A stretch of DNA of 64,000 bases from Paguma larvata (taxonomy: Eukaryota; Chordata; Mammalia; Carnivora; Viverridae): assembly GCA_030068075.1 (NCBI GenBank), contig CM057842.1, positions 44,726,659 through 44,790,658 of the forward strand. Direction: 5' to 3'. This document shows, piece by piece, positions 1 to 10,456 of the stretch. Positions within the stretch are counted from its first letter, which is position 1; each line of letters starts with the position of its first letter. Below the pieces are notes generated by a model that had not been told where the DNA came from, did not search any database, and saw only the letters and a list, made by a program, of their open reading frames with translations. The translations under genes and the position numbers were made by a program.

Positions 1-3000
1 GATTTGGTGTTTTTTGTTTTTGTTTTGTTTTGTTTTTTTTGTAGTTTTTTTTTTTAATACAGCGAGATTATTCCACAATGACTGGAATTGTATAATTTAG
101 TTAAGTCAGATGTGTTTTTTAAAAATGAACTTTGCTATTGAGTTCCAATGAACGTGTTCTGTAAAGTAAAGGTGAAACTGTATATTTGGGAGTAAATAAT
201 TTTTAATTCTTTGTTTCTGAAACCAAATACATTAATAAAGGGCATTATGTTAGTAAATGTGATGATTTTAATTGTTCTGCTAAAATGCTTAGGTAACCTT
301 AGGTAAAGAAAATTGTTAGCTCAATTTTCTTTAAAGCTTTCTGGTCTCTTAAGGTGGGTTTGCATAGGCTCATGAAGGACAGGTCCCAGCAAACATATCT
401 GCAAGCCTGTTCACTGTTGGCTGGTTGTTGGTTTCCCTCTTCTGAGGTTTTGAGTGGGTGAAGAGGAACTAGAGGCTGATTCAGGGGTACTGGAGTTCAT
501 ACATTCCCTTTGATGTGCTGATAATGAGGAGCATAATATGTTCGCATTTCTTAAACTGTGTTTAGCTTCTGGTAGGGATGGTCCATGGAAAAAGACCTCA
601 TCTTTCAAAGGAAAATTCTAGAAGTCCATGGTTAGTAGGATGATTTATGTTGATGGCAGCAGAAAATAAAGGTTGGGGTTTTTTTGTTTGTTTTCTTTGT
701 TTTTGTTTTTTTTGTTTTTGTTTTTATTTTTACAAGGTCTTGGTCTGTGCTAGCCTGTTAGAGGCATACATGTAATGAATGGGTGGATGGATGTCTGTAT
801 GTGAACGGGTAGTCTTGTACATATACTGGAAACAGGTGTGTAGCCTGGGAAGACTAATAGTTTCTTTTTTTTTTAAGATGAGAAGGTATAATTTCCTTCA
901 TTTATAGAAGTTCATCCTTTTATAAAATGCTAAGTACATTACATATTGATAGTGAGCGTATCAGTGTCTTACAAGAACATACCTAGTTACTACTCAAGTA
1001 CCATAGTTATGATGCCTTGATTTGTGGCCTCATCCAAGAGGGATGGGATCACTGGGGATTCAGTGACCTGAGTTTAATTTTGAATTTCTATTTCAAAGCC
1101 AGTCATTTTTAATCTTCTTTCGATTTGGTTAAAATTCCTGACCTTGTCTAAAAGCACTGGGAAGACTTAAGATGAGAGAAGAAATAGGAATAGGCAGTAG
1201 GGCGCAGTAATGAGTTTCTAAGTTCAAAACCAGGCAACATCAGATCATTGTGTATCACTGCTGGTTTGGGAGGCTTTGCCTTGATTGAAGGTGTCAGCAC
1301 CTGAATATTGTGACTGATCCTAGGAATAAGGTGGAGAAGACAATACTTGTCCGAATTTGGACATGACCGTTCTTGGTCTCTCAACATTCCTCCTTAATGT
1401 GTGTGGTCATTGAGGATGATGCTTCATGTAAAAAAAATTAACTTGATAATGAAAATGTGCTGAGAAAAATAACTTCGTGAATTCACTAAACATTATCAAT
1501 GTTTATCAATGTAGCTATTATCTTATTTGAATAATGCAGCTTATAAATATGCTTATATTTTTCAAAATTTCAAGTTATTGCATGAAATAACCTCATTCTC
1601 CAGGAAATAGAGCTGAAATCCTCGTAGGAGGAAGCGCTGGTAAAGGTCCTCAGAGTTGTTGTTGTTGTTGTTGTTCTTTACCAAATTATATGCCAAGTAT
1701 GGTTTGGCCTTTGCCATGCCTGAACTCATTTTATGTCCTAGCAAAGTTGTGTTATTTAGGGAACTGGCTGTTAGATATTATGAAATGAAGTTTACTGAAA
1801 ATACAGCCGTCATTGTTTAATGTTTTAACTGGAAGAAATTCTAAGGAATATGTGCTCCATTCTCCTTGAACAACAGGTCAGGAGATGGAAGCCCAGAGAG
1901 GTTCAGTGATTGGCTCAGGCTCACATAAAGTCGGTGCCTGGATGAACTTCAGCACATGTGACCCTGTGCAGCACGTTGGGTGGTTCTATTTCATGAATGG
2001 ACAGCATTAAAAAGTTGTCCTTCTGTTTACATAGTGATTCCCGAGGCCACACAGCATCCTCTTTTGTCTCACAAGTCTTCATGAAATGTTCAAGGAGAAA
2101 AGATAATTTTAATTTCATTTTTATCTTGGAAATTAATTGCAGAAAAGGATGACGGTAGTTTAAGAAAGCAGTAGAGTGTACCATCAGAAAGCAAAGCATA
2201 AGCCACTGATCCCTGAGTGATTAGGAAATAACCGTATACTACCTATGAGCATTCTAAATGTATTCAAGATGCTTCTTTGGACAAAGAGATGTCAGATGGG
2301 AAAATTTACAAAACCAAACCAAAACCCCACCACTTCCAGGTTCTCTATTCTTCATTTCCTTTAACTTTTGTTTGGATTGGGAAAGGAGTAGGGTGGTAGC
2401 TCTGGGGGTTCCTCCAGTAAACCCATGCCTAGAATTCTTTTGTTCTAATCATACAGGATCAGTATAAAAGGATATGTTAGTGGGAACGTGGCCAGTGCAA
2501 ACAGTAGAAGATAACATGTTTTTCCATTGATACCTCTGACTGCTCTAAAGTGCATGGGCCCTTGCTTTAATTCTGCTTTTTCTTTTTTCCTTTCACACTG
2601 AGATAGCAAAAATGTTTATATAGTTTTAATTCTTTAGCCTAAAGCATACAAAATAGAAGAATAGAGTTAAAGCGTTTTCTTGGGTTGTTATGTTATTTAT
2701 GTCTTGAAAAGACCTGTAACTGACCTCTGTTTCTATTTTCCTGGCCATACTTCCTTCAGTCCCTCCTGCCACTCTGTGTCCCCACCCCAACAGGAACCTG
2801 AGCGCTCCAGAGAGACATTTTTTTCCCCTGAGGGTAGTGGGACATGTGCTCATGTCTGAAAATTGTTCTGTCCACCATTGAGTGAGCAGCCCTCTGTATA
2901 TGCCCCCACTGTCCCTGGAGAGTTGCTTTAATCTCTGTACTTAGAGATCTCCTATTTTTTTTTCTTCATTTTACCTGTTGTAAAATAGAAAAACAGACAC

Positions 3001-3875
3001 TTCACGATGTTGTATAATAACAATAATATTTTTCCATCTGGGAGATCAAGCCACCAAAGGGGTGGGTAGCTTTGAGCTGGATTGAAACACCACCAGACTT
3101 CACAGCTTTAGTCGTTCTGTGCTTTCAACACCTCCTCTGGCTCCCCACCCGACAGCCGCACCCCAGTCTGAGTATGGGTGTGCTGTGTCACTGGAGCACT
3201 GCTAAGGCGGGCCAAGGTCACTCACTTCCAGTGAGAGCCTTGGCCTCATTCCATAGTCCCAAGCTGCACCTTGAACCAGCCAGCCGTGCCCTGTGCGTGA
3301 CTTGGGTCCTGGGAGGTCTGGGTGGGGTCTGGCGGTTACATCTGACATCAGTTACCTGCTCAGAGCACGTGCCCTGTGGAGGACAGATGCGTGGCGCTGT
3401 GTTTCGCAAGCTTTGGGCCCCTGGGAAGGAGACTGTCCCTGAGACCTGTGTTGTCATTACCCACCCCCTCCTCCCTCCCTGCACCTCTGTGGATAGGCAC
3501 TGGAATGGATTTTCCTCTCTCTCAGGAGACGATCAAAACACAGGTGTGCAGTGGTTCTTCCTTTGGCATCCTTTTTTTTTTTTTTTTTTAAATACAGATT
3601 TCCTCCTTGGTCATTAGTAGTCTTTTGTTTCTTTCCTTATTTTAAGTAAATTTCCCTGTCTCAGGCCGATTGTTCCTTGCAGCACAACCACACTTAGTCC
3701 AATTTAAAAGAGAAATTATCTCCCCACCTCAGTGGCTGAAGATGTGGTATAGCCAGGTCACCTCATCTTTGATCTTGTCTTCTGTGTTTTGTCCTTGAGT
3801 GTTGGTCCTGGACTTCTTTGTGGCCCATGAGATTCAAGTGCCATAACTAACATGCTCTGTTTTACTCCCAACTAG
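1..3875 (+). other. ITPR1: ITPR1 intron (3' part) before the SIIA 36-base exon
   Basis: No exon was found here. The stretch holds T- and G-rich low-complexity DNA at its start and near 675-735, a (GTT)7 repeat at 1655-1675, a MIR-like remnant near 1865-1945 and a T-run near 3571-3589. The 11 residues expected to precede the 3876 exon in SIIA (ending SENAE) were searched for by eye and not found, so that small exon probably lies upstream of the window. A good branch point (CTAAC, 3847-3851) sits 26 bases before the acceptor. Confidence 0.75.
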
Positions 3876-3911
3876 CTACCACAAGCTCCGGATTCTGAGA
3901 ACTCCACAGAG
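3876..3911 (+). CDS. ITPR1: ITPR1 exon: second part of SII segment A (12 residues)
   Basis: This 36-base microexon encodes LPQAPDSENSTE, matching the end of the 23-residue SIIA segment (about residues 1703-1714; I recall PEAENSTE in human and rodent). The acceptor is a pyrimidine-rich stretch ending in TAG at 3873-3875. The donor is GAG|GTGTGT. An in-frame TAG directly before the first codon rules out a longer exon in this frame. SII is the 40-residue neuronal insert; it separates two PKA serines and its removal creates an extra glycine-rich ATP-type motif. The exon is phase 0 on both sides, so inclusion or skipping keeps the frame. Compared with the sequence I remember, Glu-Ala is replaced by Asp-Ser. 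Exon identity is confident; the first 11 residues of SIIA are missing from the window. Confidence 0.9.
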
Positions 3912-5071
3912 GTGTGTGTCGCTCACCTATATTTGCAATGGCAGCAAATATGGGTGCTTCTCAGTTGTCCTGGTTGAGTGTCTGAGTTGTCATGGGGGAA
4001 TTTCTGTCCTGGTGGTAGACGCAGGAAGGAAGTCTTCTAGCCGGGCTGGGAACTGACGGTTTCTTTAACTGAGGTGGCTTTCCATGTAGAAAAGTTCTGG
4101 GTTGCTGGAGGTAAACCAAAGTGTCCCTCCAGGTGAGGAGATAGGGCTTTCTGAAGGCTTTCACACAAAGCTGTCTCCATCTTGAAATGTTCATTTGAGA
4201 AACTCTGGAATGTCAAGACCTTTCTGTTATTACACAAAATAGATTCTGGGTCCTGTGCAGAGATGATGCACATTTGAAATACTATATATTGATGTATAGT
4301 TTTGGTGAAAGCTGCTAATAAAATCATAGTTTCGCCCTGTACTCTTTCTATTCTTCTCGTTGCTAACCTGATTAAATGAGGGACTAGAATTAATTGAGGC
4401 ATCTAAAGTCATAGAGAAGTTTTCTGGGGAGGCATATCTAAGTATCAGAATTTACTTTCAGAGACTATTCTAAAACCACAGTAGGGTAAAGCACGAGTGA
4501 AGCGCACTTTATTTGAAAAACGTCTAGTGAAGATCCTAAAAATGAAACAGATTACCAAATAACTGAGCTGCAGTGTGGATGCTTTATAATGATCAGTCTA
4601 ATAACGCTGGATCAGAGCTCTTTCCTGTTAGCAGCTTTGATTAGAGTGCTGTGTCCTGGTGGGAGAGCCAAGGTGCCATGTATGTGTCTGCTCGGAGGTG
4701 TATGCATTGATGTTCTTACGCATGTGCCACGCACTTATGCATGTATGAATTGTGAGGGCCTGTCCTGTTGTGTCTTGCGTTATAACCCCTTTGGTTTCAT
4801 GTAAAAGTACACAATATAGTATATGGCCAAAAAGTCATAAGCCTGCTCACTATAAACAGTGCATCAGAGTTGGGGACAGGACAGTTGTGAAGCAGTACTC
4901 AAAGTAATTGAGCATTGATATGTGTCTGGGGAAAATTTTTTAAGGACCTATATTCCTTTTGTGTAACTCTTTGCTCAGTATGAACTCTTGCTGTGTTTTA
5001 TTTGTGACTGATACTGAAGATGGTCATGTCTACCTAGTGTTGTACTTAAAATGGAATTTCTGCATGCTTAG
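3912..5071 (+). other. ITPR1: ITPR1 intron between SIIA and SIIC exons
   Basis: About 1.16 kb of mostly unique, AT-rich intron. No clear transposon was recognised. The pyrimidine tract before the SIIC acceptor is short and interrupted, as expected for a regulated exon. Confidence 0.7.
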
Positions 5072-5074
5072 CAG
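5069..5074 (+). promoter_or_regulatory. ITPR1: Tandem NAGNAG acceptor (TAGCAG) that sets SIIB
   Basis: Two AG acceptors lie three bases apart. Using TAG adds a CAG codon (Gln); using CAG starts the exon at Glu. The literature describes SIIB as a single optional Gln (about residue 1715) between SIIA and SIIC, so this site explains SIIB without a separate exon. Confidence 0.85.
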
Positions 5075-5122
5075 GAACTTGAACCGAGTCCCCCACTGAG
5101 GCAACTGGAAGACCATAAAAGG
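5075..5122 (+). CDS. ITPR1: ITPR1 exon: SII segment C (16 residues)
   Basis: This 48-base exon encodes ELEPSPPLRQLEDHKR, the 16-residue SIIC segment (about residues 1716-1731). It becomes 51 bases if the upstream NAGNAG acceptor is used, which adds a leading Gln (SIIB). The donor is AGG|GTACGT. Both ends are phase 0, so the exon can be included or skipped in frame. In the family, neuronal transcripts keep SII and peripheral transcripts mostly lack it; this changes which PKA serine is preferred and modulates ATP and calmodulin effects. The segment is acidic and proline-containing, consistent with an exposed flexible loop in the regulatory domain. The next coding exon (GEALRQ...) follows 5.2 kb downstream. 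Confidence 0.95.
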
Positions 5123-5689
5123 GTACGTAGTCTTCGGTGTTGGGAGCTAATGATCATAACACCTCCCTTAGCCATACATTGTAATTTAAAGACTGCTTTT
5201 GTTGGTATTGATATTCTTAAAGCATTAATTGGCTGAGGACCAATCACAGCCATTTGTATCAGCGAGGCTAACTGGAGAGTCTACCAATTATCTACGTAGA
5301 GGGCTCAGAGCCAGTCTCAAATAATGACCAGTAAACTAATAAGCTTTTCGTGACCTCTCTTCTTTTTCTGTAGTGGCTTTCTAGTAAGGTGAAGTTTAAA
5401 AAAATTTTTTATAAGTCATCGATCATCATTATGGATAATTTATAATAAAGTAGAGTGGAAAACTTCATAATTTTACTTAGCTATAAAAATAGGTAATGAT
5501 AAATTTCCTCTGCCCGTTTTTTACATGGGTGTGAATGTGTGCCCATGAGCATTTTTGCTGTCCTTGGGATTAGTGTAAGTGTGAAACTTGTGTGCCTTGA
5601 TTTTGTCATTTAATATTATATATGGTCATTTTCTTTGAAAATCTTTGAAAGTTAATAGCTGTTTAAAGTTCCCTAAATTAACAAGTGGT

Positions 5690-5845
5690 TTGTAATATTT
5701 TCCTTTGATGAAGAAATGTGTACCACTTTGGATAGATTCCTAGAAGGGGCACTCTGAGGCTAAAGGATAGATACTTTCTTACGGTGCTGATTATGCATTG
5801 CCAAGCCATGTTCTACAAGGCCCGCATACATCATTAGCATGCCAG
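5690..5845. repeat. L1-type LINE fragment (old)
   Basis: The words around 'tagattcctagaaggggcactctgaggctaaag' positions 5733-5768 (read loosely) resemble the common mammalian L1 stretch for 'cctagaagtggaattgctgggtca'. The copy is diverged and short. Family assigned by eye only. Confidence 0.5.
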
Positions 5846-5879
5846 CCAGTTCGTGTTATTCATGTTTGGAAGATAACCA

Positions 5880-6075
5880 GAGAGCCTGGATTTCCGAGTA
5901 CTTACCATATGCCAGTTACTGTGCTAAGACTTTCACATATGTGAACTCATCAGTTTCTGTTCAGCCTGACGTTGACCCGGTGACACAGCCATCATCCCCA
6001 TTTCACGAGTTAGGAAACTGAGACACAGAAGATAAAGTATTTTACTCAAAGTCATGGGGTTAGAACATGAGCAGT
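5880..6075 (-). repeat. MIR SINE relic
   Basis: It reads as a reverse-strand MIR: 'tatgccagttactgtgctaa' followed by 'aggaaactgagacacagaag' and 'ctcaaagtcatggggttaga', the conserved MIR core words. Ancient mammal-wide SINE, no expected function. Confidence 0.7.
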
Positions 6076-6474
6076 TATTGCAAAGACTGACTTGGAATTG
6101 TGGTCATTAGTATCTTGGAGGATTTATGCCTGAGATCAGTGGGTGGCTCAGTGCACCTTTGTTCTGCTCACATGCTCCAGCCCCTGCCCAGTCCCACTAC
6201 GTCCCAAATTCTTTCCATTCTTCTGTGATCCTCATTTCTCAGGATGTGACCAAAGAATAGCTCCCAGAGAGTTGGCATTCAGCCCTTCCTCTCCAGCATC
6301 CTGGATCTCTTGCAGTTCGTTGACTGAGGGTCCTTTGCATTCCTGTGTTTTCTGTCCTTGCCCGTCCTGTGAGAACTACCATGGGCCTAAGAAGTAGCTG
6401 GTGGAGACCCACAGCCATCCCTCATGCTCTCAGTTCTCAGGGGGTACAGTGTTGAATGCTGCACAAGCATGTAA

Positions 6475-6660
6475 ACTTGAGAGTTAGAAACCAGTTCAAG
6501 TCTCCCTTTGCTAAGCACTAGCAGTGTGATCTGGGGCCTCCGTTTCTTTTGCTGTAAAATGGGGCCATTAACAGGCTCCACCCCTCAGGACTGTTCTGCT
6601 GGGCTGTGCACCTGAAGTACTTAGCACACTGGCTGGACCATGACAGAGGATGCTAACCGC
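6475..6660 (+). repeat. MIR SINE relic
   Basis: Forward MIR words are present: 'gtgtgatctggggcctccg', 'gctgtaaaatggggccatta' and a 'tacttagcacactggctgg' tail. Confidence 0.65.
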
Positions 6661-7790
6661 TGTAGCCACCTTGCAGCTTGAAACACATCAGTGATTTGGT
6701 ATACAGTAGTAACAAAAGGCAGATATTTTAAAATCGAGGTGCTACCTTAGTGCTGACTAAGATGTAAAAGGCCCACCACTCATGTGAGAAGGTGTTCTTT
6801 CCTGTAGCACCTGATTTTTAAGTGTTCGGAACCTAGGAAGCCAAAAAGTTACTTTTTGTCTCCCGTGTGAGTGGAGATATTAACTTCTTTAGTGCCTTGT
6901 TCAACCCTTGGCTGTATTCCCCCCTGTCCTTAGCCACTAGTCTGATAAAAATGAAACTTGTTTAAACGGATTGCAAGGCAGGAGCTTGGTTTCATTACTC
7001 TCCATCACTGATCTACCATTTTTACAATTTTGAAATTACACTTCCTGCAAAAGGAACTCCTGGCCTTTGCCTGTTTTCAGTCTTAGGTAATAACTTCTTT
7101 AGGTAATAATTTCTTGCTGAGGCAAACATCTGATACTCGTTTGCATACTACAGGTGTAAACTGCTAGAAAAAAAATTACTATTATTTTTTAAAAAGGGTT
7201 GCGTGGCCAAATGTTAAAACTGAAAAAGTGATGTTATTTGGGGAGTTTGTTGTTTCTTTTTTTTCCTTTTCTGCAGTCAGGTTTCTGGGCCTAGTACGCT
7301 GTGAACAGTTTTGTGCTCTTGAGTAATTTATATCACGATGATTAGGAAGGCTTTCTCTGCGGATTTTAATTTTTCCTAAATTAAACCACTGGCTCAGAAA
7401 ACAGAATTTTTCTTCAACCTAAGTTTTTATACTAGGGATTTGCATAACTTTTTATAATGTTGTCCATTTTCTTTTTCCTTTTTACCTAAAATTATCAATC
7501 TTTATTCTTTCAGAAAATGAATAAATCTCAACTTGTTAAAAAAAAAGAAAAAAGAAAGAAAGAAAAAAGGCAAATCCTTCATGCCCTGTGGGGTTTTTTT
7601 CCCTTGCAGCTTAAACTTTTGTGTGTGTGTGAGAGAAGGTGAGGTGACTATGTGCCAAAAACCTTATAATTAAAAGGAGAAAAAAATAAAAAAGTTTGTA
7701 GGGTAGAATGTACGTGTGTGTGTTTTTCCATAATTAGCACATTTCATGATATTCTCTTATGGGGGAAAAAACGTACCATTTGATGCATCA

Positions 7791-7804
7791 GTTGCTATGG
7801 TAAC
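7791..7804. promoter_or_regulatory. RFX-type X-box, GTTGCTATGGTAAC
   Basis: This is a full two-half-site match to the RFX consensus (GTTNCYATGGNAAC). It lies in an intronic block of about 600 bases with no recognised repeat. Binding is an inference from the motif alone. Confidence 0.45.
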
Positions 7805-9469
7805 TGCCAGGGTTTTTCTGTGGAAAGAGAGACAAAATGGTAATGTGAGATTGCTTTGTAACTTCGGTTGGCATCCAGGCTGCATAAATGTGAAGTTCCT
7901 GTTCCTGGAGTCCACGTGTTCCCAGATGGCCTGTGTTCTTCCCTTTACCTCCCGCTGGCTTGGTTACAAACTGACCATAGTCTTGCTGATTCCCCTCGAA
8001 GTCAGGAGCAGAAATCTGAGTCAGTCCTTCCTAAGGTGGAATTATAGCACGAAGGCTGTGGTTGACACTTGCTTAAAGATGCGTGTTTGTCAGTCGGTCA
8101 CAGTCACCCTGCCCGAGACTCGACCATTCAACCCTACGATCTTCCAGATTCTTGCCGGGACGGCTGCATCTGCTGTCTTCTGCGATTGCAGCTTGTAGGT
8201 CTCAGCTCCACTGTCTGCCTCTCAAACGGCGTCCCTGCGATGCCCAAAGGGATCCAGTTAGAGAATGGGGCGAGTTTACCAACAACCATTCCCTGTTGTG
8301 GGAATTCAAAGTCTGTATGTTACTGAAAGAAAATCAAAAAATACTTTATTATGTTGAAAAAAAGAAATCACTTTTAATCTCCTGTTACATTCAATGTGTG
8401 GAGGTAACCTTTTCTTTCCCCTTTTTCTTTCTGAGTAGGCTTTTTTGAACTATCGTTTGAAATTTGTAATTCTCTTATGAAGTTAGCTTTTCAAATCACC
8501 ATGCTCTCAGTGACTGCTTTGGAGAGTATCCGTGTGTTTGTACTGGTCCTGGAGATGTAAACACAGGCAAAGCTATACCTTTTATAATGAAAATGTGGTT
8601 TTCTAAGCCCCTAAAGAATACTGTACCAAATGCAATCTATTTAAAAAGTACATGAAAATCTCAGAAACAACTTCCCCATCAGAAGCAACTTCTGGAATTT
8701 TTATTTACACTTGTCCAAGGTGGGAAACAAGTCTTAGGAGCTAGTAGAAGCACCCTCCTTTGCTGAACTACAATGAGAGACATTTGTGGGTGGAATAGAG
8801 AGAAGAAAATAGAGATTTTTCCATTTCCTGAGCTTCGAGTTAAGAATCTGTACTGCCCACCCCTCCCCTCTCATTTTTATCCCATCCCAGTTTGTCCCTG
8901 GAGTCTTTGACCAACAATAGGAATTAAGAAAGGGGAAAAATTTGGCAGTGTGTCCCTGGGACCTTACTTGATTTTGATGTTCAATTAAGGAGTTTTCTTC
9001 CTTTCTCCTTTGTTCTCTGGTCCCACCTCCCTCTGGCCCCCTGGTCTCCTGTCTGCTCCATCCCATCTTTTTTGCAGACACCCTACTTGAAGTCTCCAGA
9101 CCTATTCTTGGAGCTAATTAACAAATCACTTTAAATTCTCCTGGCTCCTGTTACCATTGCAGGTCTCTTCAGAAGAACTCTTGAGCCTCTATTTTAGACA
9201 CCTGCTATATTTCAGCACGCCTTCTCTCTGCTAGACTTCTCACTTACCCCTCCTGATGATGTGCCAGAGGAACTCCAGGACTTACTACTTTGTCCCTTGG
9301 AAAGAGTGTGGGGGAGAACCATGCAGTCTCTGACTTTCAGAAGCTTCTGGACTGGGAGGTGGCCTGGGAGTCACTTAGCATAACTGAAAGTGGAATAGAG
9401 CTGAGAATAAAGTCCTGCTGCTTTGTGCCGCTCTGCCAATGTCCTCACAGTGTTAGAGAACAAATCGGT

Positions 9470-9470
9470 T

Positions 9471-9513
<43 letters not shown>

Positions 9514-9515
9514 TT
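9470..9515. repeat. (TTTA)n microsatellite
   Basis: About eleven uninterrupted TTTA units. The array is pure and long enough to be length-polymorphic. Confidence 0.95.
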
Positions 9516-9579
9516 GTTGGCGTTGTGGGAAAGAGATGTTATGTCTTCTAAGATTCCTTTGATGGTTATATTTTTAAAA

Positions 9580-10080
9580 CATTTTATTGTGGGAATGTCC
9601 AAATATATACAAGAAGAATCAGAAGACTTTTGAGAAGCCACATACATAACTCGGCTTCAACAACCATTAACTCATTGCCTCTCTCGTGTCACTTATATCC
9701 CTACCTATCCCTCTCCGTTGTTATTTCAAAGCAAATGTCAAATGTCATTTCATCTATGGTGCTTATTTTTTGAATGACATGTCTGATATCTGCTACTTAC
9801 TTTCCATAGCGTTTTTTCTTCACCACTTGCCCCATTGACTATTTCTATTAGAAAGGCTTACTTTCAGCTTATCATATCATTATACAGTATTACTTTTATG
9901 TCTTAATATTCTCTTACATCTTGGGAATAAACCCTCTGCCCGGTGTAACATTTTTATATTGCAATGTGAAAGGTGACCTGTAAAATTCTCATTTTGTCTG
10001 AATTTTATTGGCTTACCCCAAAGGGACATTTTTGTTTTTATTATTGTTAGTTGCCCTTCAAAATTAATGTTCTCTATTTA
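9580..10080. repeat. Old LINE-like dispersed fragment
   Basis: The segment around 'cttcaacaaccattaactca' and 'atttcaaagcaaatgtcaaa' resembles a common mammalian dispersed repeat. The exact family could not be named by eye. Confidence 0.4.
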
Positions 10081-10323
10081 TCACCGTGAGAGAGTGCTTG
10101 AGATATTTAATATTCTAGATTGCTGCTTTTTTTTTAATGATGTGGTTTCCTGAGAAAATGAAGAAGTTAACTTCACAGTTTCCAAATGCTTTTATTAATA
10201 ATTTATTTTTTCACTGAGTGACACTGAGCCAATTATAACCAAGTACCCCTGTGTTTTTTGAATATTAGTAGCTCAGTTATGCATCGAATTCAGACCTGAT
10301 TTCATTATCCTGTTTGAATTAAG

Positions 10324-10456
10324 GGTGAGGCGCTCAGACAAATTTTGGTCAACCGTTACTATGGAAACATCAGACCTTCAGGAAGAAGAGAAAGCCTCAC
10401 CAGCTTTGGCAATGGCCCGCTGTCACCAGGAGGACCCAGCAAGCCTGGGGGAGGAG
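10324..10456 (+). CDS. ITPR1: ITPR1 exon with the Ser1755-type PKA site
   Basis: This 133-base exon begins [15 protein letters not shown], continues [18 protein letters not shown] and ends in a Pro-Gly-Gly-Gly run, with one base of a split codon. The acceptor is TTAAG|G (AG at 10322-10323) and the donor is G|GTAGGC. The serine in RRES (codon 10393-10395) is the R-R-x-S site phosphorylated by PKA and PKG, Ser1755 in rodent numbering, which raises IP3 sensitivity of the channel. The following Gly-Pro-Ser region is low complexity and should be a disordered cytosolic linker. It is the first constitutive exon after the SII cassette: skipping SII joins it directly to upstream sequence. A 14-base X-box-like word falls inside the coding part at 10355-10368. 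Confidence 0.97.

Larger units (their letters stand above)
5123..10323 (+). other. ITPR1: ITPR1 intron between SIIC and the PKA-site exon
   Basis: This 5.2-kb intron holds an L1-like fragment (5690-5845), MIR relics (5880-6075 and 6475-6660), an A-rich purine stretch (about 7538-7568), an RFX-type X-box at 7791-7804 in a repeat-free block (about 7741-8330), a (TTTA)n repeat (9470-9515) and a LINE-like fragment (about 9580-10080). Unspliced ORFs here show no recognisable protein family. Confidence 0.7.

Noticed and set aside
3072..3617. 181-codon open frame on the + strand
   Set aside because: No known family, ends in a translated T-run, no splice-site context and another open frame on the opposite strand. 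Judged chance.
1..3875. Search for the first SIIA microexon (SENAE part)
   Set aside because: No stretch encoding the expected residues between proper splice sites was found; presumed upstream of the window.
7746..8198. 150-codon open frame
   Set aside because: Three overlapping frames are open, composition is intron-like and no protein family is recognised. Kept only as a possible regulatory block.
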